Assembly: GCF_900109355.1 (NCBI RefSeq)
Contig: NZ_FOBF01000003.1
Coordinates: 1 to 64,000 of the forward strand
From: Nonomuraea pusilla
GTDB taxonomy: Bacteria; Actinomycetota; Actinomycetes; Streptosporangiales; Streptosporangiaceae
DNA: 64,000 nt
Direction of reading: 5' to 3'
The stretch's first letter is position 1. Every line of letters begins with the position of its first letter. Both the position numbers and the translations under genes were made by a program. Positions 8,512 through 16,751 of this stretch are shown here, piece after piece. The notes under the pieces were generated by a model. The model did no database searches. It worked only from the letters and a program-made list of their open reading frames with translations, and was not told where the DNA came from.

Positions 8512-9318
8512 TCAGACGATCTTGCCGACCCCGCACAGGAAGTAGTTGCGCGCGCGGCCGAGCGCGGGCTCGGTCACGCGGGTGTCGGGCCGCCACTGGT
8601 GCAGGTTGACCATGCCGGGCTCGGCCAGCTCCAGGCCGTCGAACAGGGGCGCGATCTCCTCCGACATCCGCGACACGAACTGGGCGGAGGCGTTGTCGTA
8701 GACGCGCTCGACCTCGGGGGCGACCTGCGGCCGGTCGTCCACGGCGACGTGGGAGATCGCGACGTGGCTGCCCCGGGGCAGCGCGGCCCGGATGCGGGCG
8801 ACGATGCCGGCGGGGTCGTCGGAGTCGGGGACGAAGTGGAGGATCGCGAGGAGCAGGACGGCGATCGGCTGGTCGAAGTCGAGGTGGGCGCGGATCGCCT
8901 CGTTCGACATGATCTCGTCGGGCCGCCGCACGTCGCCCTGCGCGACGAGCACCTCGGGGCTCTGCTGGAGCAGCGCGCGGGCGTGCACGAGCACCTGGGG
9001 GTCGTTGTCGACGTACACGGTGCGCGAGCCCGGCGCGTACCGCGCGGCCACCTGGTGCACGTTGTCCTGCGTGGGCAGGCCGGCGCCGATGTCGAGGAAC
9101 TGGCGGACGCCCTGGTCGGTGAGGAAGCGGATGGCGCGGGCGAGGAAGGCCCGGTTCTCCCTGATGCCGATGGGGATCTCGGGGACGAACTTCAGCACCC
9201 GTTCGCCCGCCTCCCGGTCGACGGGCAGGTTGTCCTTGCCGCCGAGGAAGTAGTCGTACATGCGGGCGGCGTTCGGGATGGACGCGTTGAAGCCGCCGCC
9301 GATCGAGGCCGGGTTCAT
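8512..9318 (-). CDS. SAM-dependent methyltransferase, DUF574 family
   Basis: 268 residues matching the actinobacterial DUF574 methyltransferases: N-terminal ARMYDYFLGGKDN signature, SAM-binding FLDIGAGLPTQDN motif I, and YVDNDPQVLVHARALL motif II. Members are widespread in actinomycetes, often near regulators and secondary metabolism, and their substrates are mostly unknown. The ATG at 9318 has GGAGAG 8 nt upstream; the longer open frame beyond it is not conserved. It converges with the ferritin-like gene and is divergent from the MFS gene. Confidence 0.88.
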   Translation of the reverse strand: MNPASIGGGFNASIPNAARMYDYFLGGKDNLPVDREAGERVLKFVPEIPIGIRENRAFLARAIRFLTDQGVRQFLDIGAGLPTQDNVHQVAARYAPGSRTVYVDNDPQVLVHARALLQQSPEVLVAQGDVRRPDEIMSNEAIRAHLDFDQPIAVLLLAILHFVPDSDDPAGIVARIRAALPRGSHVAISHVAVDDRPQVAPEVERVYDNASAQFVSRMSEEIAPLFDGLELAEPGMVNLHQWRPDTRVTEPALGRARNYFLCGVGKIV

Positions 9319-9429
9319 CGATGCTCTCCAGTGGTTGGCGCCAGGCGGTGATCTTAACAGCGAGCGGGATTTTCCATCCATAAAGGGAAATTCCTCGTTA
9401 TTCGGTGATCACGGTGCCATGATCCACCC

Positions 9430-10773
9430 ATGACCGCTACCTCCGCGCGCCGCGTGCTGGGTGCCGAGCTGGCCGACGGCATCACCCGAGGCAACATGTG
9501 GGCGCTGCTGTCCTTCTCGACGGCCGGCACCGCGGTGATCTCCTTCCTCCCCTCCACCCAGCCGCACATCCTCACCACGATCCTCGGGGTGCCCGAGTCC
9601 GCCCAGGGCCGCGTGGTGGGGCTGCTCGGCTTCGCCGCCGAGCTCGCCATGATCCTCAGCCTGGCCTGGTACGGCGCGCTGAGCGACCGCTTCGGCAGGC
9701 GGCTCGTCGTGATCGCCGGGCTGATCCTGTGCGCGGCGGGCGTCGCCCTGTTCCCGTTCGCCGGGAACCCGGCCGTGCTCGTCGCGCTGCGCGTGGTGTT
9801 CGGGCTCGGAGTGGCGGCGCTCAACGCCATGATGTCGACGATCGCCATCGACTACGTACGGGCCCGCTCGCGCGGCAAGTCGTACGGGCTCATCGGCGTC
9901 TTCGGCGGGCTCGGCGCGCTGGTCGCGGTGCTCGTCCTGGTGCGGCTGCCGCGCACGCTGGAGGCGCAGGGCCTGGCCCCCGTGGCGGCGGCCCGCGTGT
10001 CGTTCCTCATCATCGCCGCCGGTGTCCTGGTCATGGCCGGCGTGCTGTGGCTGACCCTCTCCCCCGCCCGCACCGGCGAGGCGGAGGCGCACGTCCCGCT
10101 GCCGCGCCTGGTGAAGGAGGGCCTGGTCCTCGTCCGCGACCCCGGGGTCGCGCTGTCGTACGCCGCCTCCTTCGTCGCGCGCGCCGACCTCGCCATCGTC
10201 GTCGGCTTCATGAGCCTGTGGATCACCGACCACGCCAGGGCCGGCGGGATGTCGGGGGCCGACGCGCTGGCGAAGGCCGGGGCCGTGGTGGGCGTGTCGC
10301 AGACCGTCGCGCTGTTGTGCGCGCCCGTCTTCGGCTGGCTCGGCGACCGGGTTCGCCGCCAGGACCTCGTCATCGGCTGCCAGCTCCTCGCGGCCTGCGC
10401 GTACCTGTCGACGTTGCTCGTGCGCGACCCCCTCGGCGCCGACATGATGATCGTCGCCGTGCTGATCGGCATCGGCGAGATCGCCGGGATCACCACCGCT
10501 GGCCCCCTGCTGGCCCAGCAGGTGCCGGCCGCCGTGCGCGGCACGGCGTTCGGGGTGCACACGCTCTGCGGCGCCGCCGGCATCATGATCCTCTCGGCGC
10601 TGGGCGGCCTGCTGTACGACACCTGGCGGCCCGCGGGCCCGTTCGTGGCGGCGGGCGTGGCCGGGCTCCTCGTCGCCGCCTTCGGCCTGGTCGTACGGCG
10701 GCGGGTGAAGGCGAGCGAGCAGGCCGACCTCGGCCGCGAGGCGATGCCGGAGGAGGGCCCCGTACGGGGCTGA
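9430..10773 (+). CDS. MFS transporter, probable exporter or metabolite permease
   Basis: 447 residues with about 12 predicted membrane helices. The MFS motif A between helices 2 and 3 is clear (GALSDRFGRRLVV), with a related copy in the second half (FGWLGDRVRRQD). The N-terminus is cytoplasmic with no signal sequence. It is divergent from the methyltransferase across about 110 bases that include an AT-rich patch, probably both promoters. The substrate cannot be read from the sequence. Confidence 0.87.
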   Translation: MTATSARRVLGAELADGITRGNMWALLSFSTAGTAVISFLPSTQPHILTTILGVPESAQGRVVGLLGFAAELAMILSLAWYGALSDRFGRRLVVIAGLILCAAGVALFPFAGNPAVLVALRVVFGLGVAALNAMMSTIAIDYVRARSRGKSYGLIGVFGGLGALVAVLVLVRLPRTLEAQGLAPVAAARVSFLIIAAGVLVMAGVLWLTLSPARTGEAEAHVPLPRLVKEGLVLVRDPGVALSYAASFVARADLAIVVGFMSLWITDHARAGGMSGADALAKAGAVVGVSQTVALLCAPVFGWLGDRVRRQDLVIGCQLLAACAYLSTLLVRDPLGADMMIVAVLIGIGEIAGITTAGPLLAQQVPAAVRGTAFGVHTLCGAAGIMILSALGGLLYDTWRPAGPFVAAGVAGLLVAAFGLVVRRRVKASEQADLGREAMPEEGPVRG

Positions 10774-10836
10774 GCCCGCCGCGGGCACACGTCGACAGGC
10801 ACGTTTCGACCGGGCGTTGAACGAGCCTCCGCCACG

Positions 10837-11328
10837 ATGAGCGGCATGCACACCAGCGAGAACACCAACCCCGCCCTCGCCGTCGCCGCGGCGGCCGAGC
10901 ACTGCCTGGAGATCGCCGCCACCTGGCTGGCGTGGGACGGCCGCCCCATCGTGACCGACGGCGAGAACGTCTGGACGCCCGCCAAGGCCGCCCGCCGCAT
11001 CCAGGACCACCTGATCGACCACCTGGCCGAGGTGGAGGCCCTGCTGGCCGGGGACGTCCCCGACCCCTCCCCCTGGCAGGGCCGCGCGGTCACGCTCGAC
11101 TCCGACTGGGCCCGCTTCACCGAGTCAGACCTGTCCGAGGCGCGCGCCCGCTGGCCGCGCCTGGCCCGCTCGTACGTCAACCGGTACGCCACGGCCTCCG
11201 GCGAGTGGGACGTGCCCCGCACCCCCAACTGGACGCTGCGCGAGATCGCCGAGCACGTCTCCGAGATCACCTGGTACGCCGAGCAGGTCGGACGGCTCCG
11301 GTTTGGGGACTCGGCCGAGATTCGCTAG
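10837..11328 (+). CDS. DinB / maleylpyruvate isomerase-like four-helix protein
   Basis: 163 residues resembling the DinB-like, often mycothiol-linked fold: HCLEIAATWL near the start, RRIQDHLIDHLAEVEALL in the middle, and NWTLREIAEHVSEITWYAEQVG near the end, carrying the histidines that form the metal site in relatives. Members transfer or use thiols, or have no known activity. The ATG at 10837 is the first plausible start; MHTSEN four codons later is an alternative. It ends 34 bases before the tRNA cluster. Confidence 0.65.
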   Translation: MSGMHTSENTNPALAVAAAAEHCLEIAATWLAWDGRPIVTDGENVWTPAKAARRIQDHLIDHLAEVEALLAGDVPDPSPWQGRAVTLDSDWARFTESDLSEARARWPRLARSYVNRYATASGEWDVPRTPNWTLREIAEHVSEITWYAEQVGRLRFGDSAEIR

Positions 11329-11362
11329 AGTTCTCTCGTCGCCCGGCGCGAGCGGGGCACAC

Positions 11363-11434
11363 GCGGAAGTGGCTCAGTGGTAGAGCATCACCTTGCCAAG
11401 GTGAGGGTCGCGGGTTCGAATCCCGTCTTCCGCT
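11363..11434 (+). tRNA. tRNA-Gly (anticodon GCC)
   Basis: 72 bases folding as a full cloverleaf: acceptor stem GCGGAAG/CTTCCGC, D arm with GGCTCAGTGGTAGAGC, anticodon loop TTGCCAA on a 5-bp stem (TCACC/GGTGA), and T arm GCGGGTTCGAATCCCGT. CCA is not encoded. First of three tRNA genes. Confidence 0.97.
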
Positions 11435-11449
11435 CGGGGCTTCCGGCTC

Positions 11450-11520
11450 GGTGGAGTGGCCGAGAGGCGAGGCAGCGGCCTGCAAAGCCGTCCACACGGG
11501 TTCAAATCCCGTCTCCACCT
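11450..11520 (+). tRNA. tRNA-Cys (anticodon GCA)
   Basis: 71 bases: acceptor stem GGTGGAG/CTCCACC, anticodon loop CTGCAAA giving GCA, and T arm ACGGGTTCAAATCCCGT. CCA is not encoded. It lies 15 bases after tRNA-Gly. Confidence 0.96.
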
Positions 11521-11525
11521 CGCGA

Positions 11526-11600
11526 GGACGATTAGCTCAGCGGGAGAGCGCTTCCCTGACACGGAAGAGGTCACTGGTTCAATCCCAGTATCGTCCACCA
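11526..11600 (+). tRNA. tRNA-Val (anticodon GAC)
   Basis: 75 bases including an encoded CCA: acceptor stem GGACGAT/ATCGTCC, anticodon loop CTGACAC on stem CTTCC/GGAAG, and T arm ACTGGTTCAATCCCAGT. Only 5 bases separate it from tRNA-Cys, so the three are surely cotranscribed. It is the only one of the three with genomic CCA. Confidence 0.97.
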
Positions 11601-11612
11601 TTATGTTCGTTC

Positions 11613-11644
11613 AAGGCCTCGGGCTCTCAGGAGCCCGGGGCCTT
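11613..11644 (+). terminator. Rho-independent terminator of the tRNA cluster
   Basis: A 14-bp stem closes AAGGCC-T-CGGGCTC around the loop TCAG, with GAGCCCG-G-GGCCTT on the other arm and one G-T pair. A short T run follows. It begins 13 bases after tRNA-Val. Confidence 0.9.
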
Positions 11645-11723
11645 TCCGCGTATCCGATGGGGTGGAATATCCGGGAGGGCGTTCGCGCTAGGGTACCTGT
11701 CAAACATTCAACTGTCATGGACG

Positions 11724-12824
11724 GTGACTAAAGTGCAGTTCGGGATCTTCAGCGTGGGTGACGTGACCATGGATCCCACCACGGGCAGGACGCCGACCGA
11801 GCACGAGCGCGTCAAGGCGATGGTGGCCATCGCGCTCAAGGCCGAGGAGGTCGGGCTCGACGTGTTCGCCACCGGTGAGCACCACAACCCGCCCTTCGTC
11901 CCGTCGTCGCCGACGACGATGCTCGGCTACATCGCGGCCAGGACCGAGCGGCTCATCCTGTCCACCGCCACGACGCTCATCACCACCAACGACCCGGTGA
12001 AGATCGCCGAGGACTTCTCCATGCTCCAGCACCTGGCCGACGGCCGGGTGGACCTCATCCTGGGCCGCGGCAACACCGGCCCCGTCTACCCGTGGTTCGG
12101 CCAGGACATCCGGCAGGGCATCCCGCTGGCCATCGAGAACTACGCGCTGCTGCACCGGCTGTGGCGCGAGGACGTCGTGGACTGGGAGGGCAGGTTCCGC
12201 ACGCCGCTGCAGGGCTTCACCTCGACGCCGCGGCCCCTCGACGGGGTGCCGCCGTTCGTCTGGCACGGCTCGATCCGCAGCCCCGAGATCGCCGAGCAGG
12301 CCGCGTACTACGGCGACGGCTTCTTCGCCAACAACATCTTCTGGCCGAAGGAGCACTTCATGCGCCTGATCAGCCTGTACAGGCAGAGGTACGCGCACTA
12401 CGGCCACGGCACGCCGGAGCAGGCCGTCGTCGGGCTCGGCGGGCAGGTGTTCATGCGCAAGAACTCCCAGGACGCCGTCCGCGAGTTCCGCCCGTACTTC
12501 GACAACGCCCCCGTGTACGGCCACGGGCCGTCGCTGGAGGAGTTCATGGCCGAGACCCCGCTGACCGTGGGCAGCCCGCAGCAGGTCATCGACAGGACAC
12601 TCGAGTTCCGCGAGTTCTTCGGCGACTACCAGCGCCAGCTGTTCCTCATGGACCACGCGGGCCTGCCGCTGAAGACGGTGCTGGAGCAGCTCGACATCCT
12701 CGGCGAGGAGGTCGTGCCGGTGCTGCGGGCCGAGTTCGCCAAGGACCGGCCCGCCGAGGTGCCCGACGGGCCGACCCACGCGTCCCTGGTGGCGGCCCAC
12801 GAGTCCGCCCCGGCCGGCGCCTGA
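11724..12824 (+). CDS. FMN-dependent luciferase-like monooxygenase (CE1758 type)
   Basis: 366-residue LLM-class flavin monooxygenase with a TIM-barrel fold that uses reduced FMN and oxygen. It begins VQFGIFSVGDVTMDPTTGRTP and contains ATGEHHNPPFVPSSP, GRGNTGPVYPWFGQD and FVWHGSIRSPEIAEQAAYYGDGFF, all characteristic of this actinobacterial subfamily. The start is GTG 11724 or GTG 11733; the latter has GGACGG about 8 nt upstream. The next gene is its FMN reductase partner, 88 bases downstream. The organic substrate is not known for the family as far as I can say. Confidence 0.88.
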   Translation: MTKVQFGIFSVGDVTMDPTTGRTPTEHERVKAMVAIALKAEEVGLDVFATGEHHNPPFVPSSPTTMLGYIAARTERLILSTATTLITTNDPVKIAEDFSMLQHLADGRVDLILGRGNTGPVYPWFGQDIRQGIPLAIENYALLHRLWREDVVDWEGRFRTPLQGFTSTPRPLDGVPPFVWHGSIRSPEIAEQAAYYGDGFFANNIFWPKEHFMRLISLYRQRYAHYGHGTPEQAVVGLGGQVFMRKNSQDAVREFRPYFDNAPVYGHGPSLEEFMAETPLTVGSPQQVIDRTLEFREFFGDYQRQLFLMDHAGLPLKTVLEQLDILGEEVVPVLRAEFAKDRPAEVPDGPTHASLVAAHESAPAGA

Positions 12825-12912
12825 CCCGCCACGCCTGGCCCTCGCCCGCGCCCCGGGCCGCCCGGGGCGCCCGGGGCGCGGTGATCACCCCCTCCAACGG
12901 AAGGAGACCGAC

Positions 12913-13566
12913 ATGAAGCTCGTCGTCGTCGCGGCCGGGCTGACCCAGCCGTCCTCGACCCGCCTGCTCGCCGACCGCCTCGCCGAGGCGACGTCCGGGC
13001 TGCTGCCCGAGCCGCCCGAGGTGCGCGTCGTCGAGCTGCGCGAGCTGGCCGTGGACGTCGCCAACGCCTTCGTCACCGGCTTCCCCAACACCCGGCTGCG
13101 CGAGGTGATCGAGGCGGTGACGGCGGCCGACGGCCTCATCGCGGTCACCCCGATCTTCAGCGGCTCGTACAGCGGCCTGTTCAAGTCGTTCTTCGACGTG
13201 ATCGACCCCACGGCGCTCGCGGGCAAGCCCGTGCTCCTCGCGGCCACGGGCGGCACCGCCCGGCACTCGCTGGCGCTGGAGCACGCGCTGCGCCCGCTGT
13301 TCTCGTACCTGCGCGCAGTGGTCGTGCCGACCGCCGTGTACGCGGCGGCGGAGGACTGGGGAGGCGGCGGCGACCCGTTCACCGACGGGCTTGGCGAGCG
13401 CATCGCGCGCGCCGCCGGGGAGCTCGCGGACCTGCTGGCCCGCCGCGCCCCCGAGCCCCGCGAGGGCACGCGGGCGGACGGGCGGCAGGTCGAGGACCTC
13501 GAGGACCTCGAGGACGTCGTGCCGTTCGAGCAGCAGCTCGCGGCGCTCCGCCCGCCCACCGCCTAG
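12913..13566 (+). CDS. NAD(P)H-dependent FMN reductase (CE1759 type)
   Basis: 217-residue flavodoxin-fold reductase that supplies FMNH2 to the preceding monooxygenase. The FMN phosphate loop is at the N-terminus (VVAAGLTQPSSTRLLAD) and the second flavin-binding stretch is TPIFSGSYSGLFKSFFDVID. The ATG follows GGAAGGAGA with good spacing. The C-terminal region contains a small in-frame repeat, EDLEDLEDV, from a 9-bp DNA triplication near 13492-13518. Pairing with the LLM gene is typical of a two-component monooxygenase. Confidence 0.88.
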   Translation: MKLVVVAAGLTQPSSTRLLADRLAEATSGLLPEPPEVRVVELRELAVDVANAFVTGFPNTRLREVIEAVTAADGLIAVTPIFSGSYSGLFKSFFDVIDPTALAGKPVLLAATGGTARHSLALEHALRPLFSYLRAVVVPTAVYAAAEDWGGGGDPFTDGLGERIARAAGELADLLARRAPEPREGTRADGRQVEDLEDLEDVVPFEQQLAALRPPTA

Positions 13567-13677
13567 GACCTCCCCGTGGCTCCCCTGCCGGATCGGCCCG
13601 GTCACCGATGAGTTCGGCGGCCGGGCCCGGTCCACCCCTGCGAACCGCACATCGCGGACGCGACCAGTGAGGGAGCC

Positions 13678-14376
13678 ATGAGCACGAACGCACTACCGCC
13701 CGTCGTCGACGCCGAGACCTGGCAGCGCCGGCTCGACGAACTGCGGGCCAGGGAGAAGGCCGCGACCAGGGAGCTCGACGCCATCGCCGCCCAGCGCCGC
13801 CGCCTGCCGATGGTGAGGATGCCCGACTACGTCCTGGAGGGCGAGGACGGGCCGGTCCGGCTGGCGGACGTCTTCGACGGCAGGAGGCAGCTGATCGTCT
13901 ACAACCACATGTGGTTCCCCGGCAAGGAGTGGCAGTGCCCGGGCTGCACCGGGTTCACCTCGCAGTTCACCCGCCTGGAGTTCCTGGACGACTACGACGC
14001 CAGGTTCGTCGTCGTCACCCAGGGCCCGATCGACGAGGCGCTCGCCTACAGGCGGCGGGTCGGGAACAGGATGACCTGGTACTCCACCGCGAACAGCCCG
14101 TTCGGCGCCGACGTCGGCGCGCCATCCGGAGCGGGCTTCGCCGTCAACGTGTTCCTGCGCGACGGCGACACCGTGTACCGCACCTGGCACACCGACGGGC
14201 GGGGCACCGAGCAGCTCAGCCACACCTTCGCGCTGATCGACCTGCTGCCGTACGGACGGCAGGAGGAGTGGCAGGACGTTCCCGACGGGTGGCCGCAGTC
14301 GCCCACCTACAGCCGGTGGCCCGGCTCGGAGGACATCGCCGCCCTGTACGGCGAGGACGCCGCCCAGGGACGTTGA
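13678..14376 (+). CDS. DUF899 thioredoxin-fold protein
   Basis: 232 residues of the DUF899 family, a thioredoxin-like fold with a CPGC motif (WQCPGCTGFTSQF) near residue 86, preceded by VYNHMWFPGKEW. Relatives are proposed oxidoreductases without established substrates. The N-terminal 45 residues form a helix (WQRRLDELRAREKAATRELDAI). A ribosome-binding site AGGGAG sits close before the ATG. It follows the flavin monooxygenase pair by 111 bases but need not be cotranscribed. Confidence 0.88.
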   Translation: MSTNALPPVVDAETWQRRLDELRAREKAATRELDAIAAQRRRLPMVRMPDYVLEGEDGPVRLADVFDGRRQLIVYNHMWFPGKEWQCPGCTGFTSQFTRLEFLDDYDARFVVVTQGPIDEALAYRRRVGNRMTWYSTANSPFGADVGAPSGAGFAVNVFLRDGDTVYRTWHTDGRGTEQLSHTFALIDLLPYGRQEEWQDVPDGWPQSPTYSRWPGSEDIAALYGEDAAQGR

Positions 14377-14439
14377 GGCGCCGCCCTCCCGCGTGAGGTG
14401 CGCCACGAAGCGGCCCGGTTCACAGCGCGCGCACGGCGT

Positions 14440-14488
14440 GGGGAGGTACGGTCCGTCGGAGATCATCCCCGACGGACCGTACCTCCCC
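14440..14488 (+). promoter_or_regulatory. Perfect 20-bp inverted repeat upstream of the chitosanase gene
   Basis: Arms 14440-14459 (GGGGAGGTACGGTCCGTCGG) and 14469-14488 are exact reverse complements separated by 9 bases, and the centre GATCATC is itself palindromic. The structure ends 15 bases before the chitosanase GTG and just before its AGGAG. There is no T run. It could be an operator, a 5'-UTR regulatory hairpin, or a terminator for the DUF899 gene. Confidence 0.75.
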
Positions 14489-14503
14489 TCGACAGGAGCC
14501 CGT

Positions 14504-15265
14504 GTGCTGACCGCCACCCTCGTCACCCTCTCCCTCGCCCTCTCGCCGGCCCCGTCCGGCCTGGCCGAGCCGCACAAGAAGGACATCGCGATGCGGCTGG
14601 TGTCGAGCGCGGAGAACTCCTCGCTGGACTGGAAGGCCCAGTACGGCTACATCGAGGACATCGACGACGGCCGCGGCTACACGGCGGGCGTCATCGGCTT
14701 CTGCTCGGGCACCGGCGACATGCTGGAACTGGTCGAGCGCTACACCCGCCGCAGGCCGGGCAACCCGCTGGCGGCGTACCTTCCCGCGCTGCGCGAGGTC
14801 GACGGCACCGACTCCCACAAGGGCCTCGGCAAGCCGTTCATGAAGGCGTGGAAGGCCGCCGCCGCCGACCCCGTGTTCAGGAAGGCGCAGGACGACGAGC
14901 GCGACCGCGTCTACTTCGACCCCGCCGTCGCCCAGGCCAAGAGGGACGGCCTGCGCACGCTCGGCCAGTTCGCCTACTACGACGCCATGGTCATGCACGG
15001 CCCCGGCGACGGCGCGCTGAGCTTCGGCGGCATCAGGAAGCGGGCCCTGGCCAGGGCGCTGCCCCCGGCGCGCGGCGGCGACGAGGTCGCGTACCTGAAC
15101 GCCTTCCTCGACGCGCGCAAGGCCGCCATGCGGGCCGAGGAGGCCCACGAGGACACCAGCCGGGTCGACACCATGCAGCGGGTGTTCCTCAGGAAGGGCA
15201 ACCTCGACCTGGAGCCGCCGCTGACCTGGAAGGTGTACGGCGACCGCTACACGATCAAGCGGTGA
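14504..15265 (+). CDS. csn: Secreted chitosanase, glycoside hydrolase family 46
   Basis: 253 residues. A short hydrophobic signal sequence (LTATLVTLSLALSPAPSGLAEP) precedes a GH46 domain. The catalytic acid is Glu37 (SSAENSSLDW) and the second catalytic residue Asp55 (IEDIDDGRGYTAG), with the 18-residue spacing known from the Streptomyces N174 enzyme. It hydrolyses chitosan outside the cell. The GTG at 14504 is fixed by AGGAG 6 nt upstream. The large inverted repeat just upstream probably regulates it. The signal peptide lacks a strong positive n-region, so export efficiency is uncertain. Confidence 0.9.
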   Translation: MLTATLVTLSLALSPAPSGLAEPHKKDIAMRLVSSAENSSLDWKAQYGYIEDIDDGRGYTAGVIGFCSGTGDMLELVERYTRRRPGNPLAAYLPALREVDGTDSHKGLGKPFMKAWKAAAADPVFRKAQDDERDRVYFDPAVAQAKRDGLRTLGQFAYYDAMVMHGPGDGALSFGGIRKRALARALPPARGGDEVAYLNAFLDARKAAMRAEEAHEDTSRVDTMQRVFLRKGNLDLEPPLTWKVYGDRYTIKR

Positions 15266-15315
15266 CCACTCGCCCGGTCCCCGGCCGCGGACGTGATCCT
15301 GGCAGAATGCCGGGC

Positions 15316-15921
15316 ATGCGCGACACGACGATCTCCGGTTTCCTCGACCGGCTGGCCGACCGGGTGCCCGCCCCGGGCGGCGGCGCGAGCGCGGCCCTCC
15401 ACGCCGCGCAGGCCGCCGCGCTGCTCGGCATGGTGGCCCGCTACAGCACCGGCGACCGGTACGCGGCCCACGCCGCGACGATCGCGAGCGTCACCGCCGA
15501 GGCCGACGCGCTGCGGGCGCGGGCGCTCATCCTCGCCGAGGAGGACATGGCGGCGTTCGGCGCGGTGGCGGAGGCGTACGGGCTGCCGAAGGGCGAGGAG
15601 CGGTCGGCGGCGATCGGGCGGGCGCTGGCCGGCGCGGCCGAGCCGCCCGCCGCGGTGGCCGAGTGCGCCGCCAGGCTGGTGGAGCTGTGCGAGGCGCTGC
15701 TGCCGATCGGCAACCGCAACGTGATCACCGATGTGGCCGCCGCGGCCGACGCGGCGCGCGCGGCGCTCAGCACGGCGCGGGTGAACGTGGAGGTCAACCT
15801 GAGCGGCATCGCCGACGCCGGGGCGCGCGAGGCGCTGGCCTCCCGCCTGGCGGGCGTGGACGGCGCGCTCGCGCGGGCCGACCGGGTGACCGCCGAGGTG
15901 CGTGAGGAGATCGCCAAGTGA
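15316..15921 (+). CDS. Cyclodeaminase/cyclohydrolase-family protein (FchA-like, FTCD_C fold)
   Basis: 201 residues of the formiminotransferase-cyclodeaminase C-terminal fold, recognised by FLDRLADRVPAPGGGASAALHAAQAAALLGMVARY and LAEEDMAAFGAV. Stand-alone members (FchA) hydrolyse methenyl-tetrahydrofolate to formyl-tetrahydrofolate. The ATG at 15316 (MRDTTISGFL) matches family N-termini; 15307 is an alternative. The stop overlaps the GTG of the FolD-like gene (GTGA), so the two are translationally coupled, which supports a role in one-carbon folate chemistry. Confidence 0.82.
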   Translation: MRDTTISGFLDRLADRVPAPGGGASAALHAAQAAALLGMVARYSTGDRYAAHAATIASVTAEADALRARALILAEEDMAAFGAVAEAYGLPKGEERSAAIGRALAGAAEPPAAVAECAARLVELCEALLPIGNRNVITDVAAAADAARAALSTARVNVEVNLSGIADAGAREALASRLAGVDGALARADRVTAEVREEIAK

Positions 15922-16751
15922 CGGCGGCGACGCTGACCGGGAAGGACCTCGCCGCCGCGATCAGGGCGGAGACGGCCGCGCGGGCCGCCGAGGGGCCGCG
16001 GCCGCGGCTGGCCGTGGTGGTGGCGACGGCCGACGAGGCGAGCCTGTGGTACGTCCGCTCGATCGCCAAGGCGGCGACCGGCGCCGGCATCGCCTGCGAC
16101 CTGGTGGACCTCGGCCCCGAGGCGGCGCCCGCGCACGTCGGGGAGACGCTGGAGCGGCTGAGCGGCGACCCCTCGGTGCACGGCGTGCTGCTGCAGACGC
16201 CGCTGCCCGCGGGCGCGTCCGCCCAGGAGCTGGCCGGCGCCATCGACCCGGCCAAGGACGTCGACGGCGCGAACCCGCTCTCGCTGGGCCGCCTGGCGGC
16301 CGGGCTGCCCGCGTTCGCCCCGGCGACGGCGGCGGCCGTCATGGCGCTGCTCGACCACCACGGGGTGGAGCTCGCGGGCCGGCGGGCCGTCGTGGTCGGC
16401 CGCTCGACCGTGGTCGGCAAGCCGCTCGCGCACCTGCTGCTCGACCGCGACGCCACCGTCACGGTCTGCCACTCGCGCACCCGCGACCTCGCGTCCGTCA
16501 CCTCGCAGGCGGACGTGCTCGTCGCGGCGGCGGGCCGGGCCGGGCTGATCGGCGCGGCGCACGTCGCCCCGGGAGCGGTCGTCATCGACGTCGGCACCAA
16601 CCCGACGCCCGACGGCGGCCTCACCGGAGACGTGGACGCCGGCGCAGTGCGCGACGTCGCGGGCGGGCTGAGCCCGGTGCCCGGCGGCGTCGGACCCGTG
16701 ACCACGGCGCTGCTGCTCCGCCACACCCTGGAGGCGGCCCGCCGTGCCTAA
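15918..16751 (+). CDS. folD: FolD-like methylene-tetrahydrofolate dehydrogenase lacking the catalytic lysine
   Basis: 277 residues with the FolD layout: folate domain with LLQTPLPAG and DVDGANPLSLGRL, Rossmann domain with VVVGRSTVVGKPLAHLLL, and C-terminal GGVGPVTTALLLRHT. FolD normally catalyses dehydrogenase and cyclohydrolase steps. The segment aligned with E. coli SQIYVASKRKA reads SLWYVRSIAKA: the catalytic lysine four residues after the tyrosine is Ile49 (codon ATC, 16062-16064). In the human enzyme this lysine is needed for cyclohydrolase activity. The upstream FchA-like protein could supply that step. The gene overlaps the FchA-like gene by 4 nt and the amidotransferase by 8 nt. Confidence 0.85.
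   Translation: MTAATLTGKDLAAAIRAETAARAAEGPRPRLAVVVATADEASLWYVRSIAKAATGAGIACDLVDLGPEAAPAHVGETLERLSGDPSVHGVLLQTPLPAGASAQELAGAIDPAKDVDGANPLSLGRLAAGLPAFAPATAAAVMALLDHHGVELAGRRAVVVGRSTVVGKPLAHLLLDRDATVTVCHSRTRDLASVTSQADVLVAAAGRAGLIGAAHVAPGAVVIDVGTNPTPDGGLTGDVDAGAVRDVAGGLSPVPGGVGPVTTALLLRHTLEAARRA

Noticed and set aside
11363..11600. tRNA cluster as an integration site for a mobile element
   Set aside because: No integrase next to it, no duplicated tRNA 3' end was noticed downstream, and ordinary genes flank both sides.
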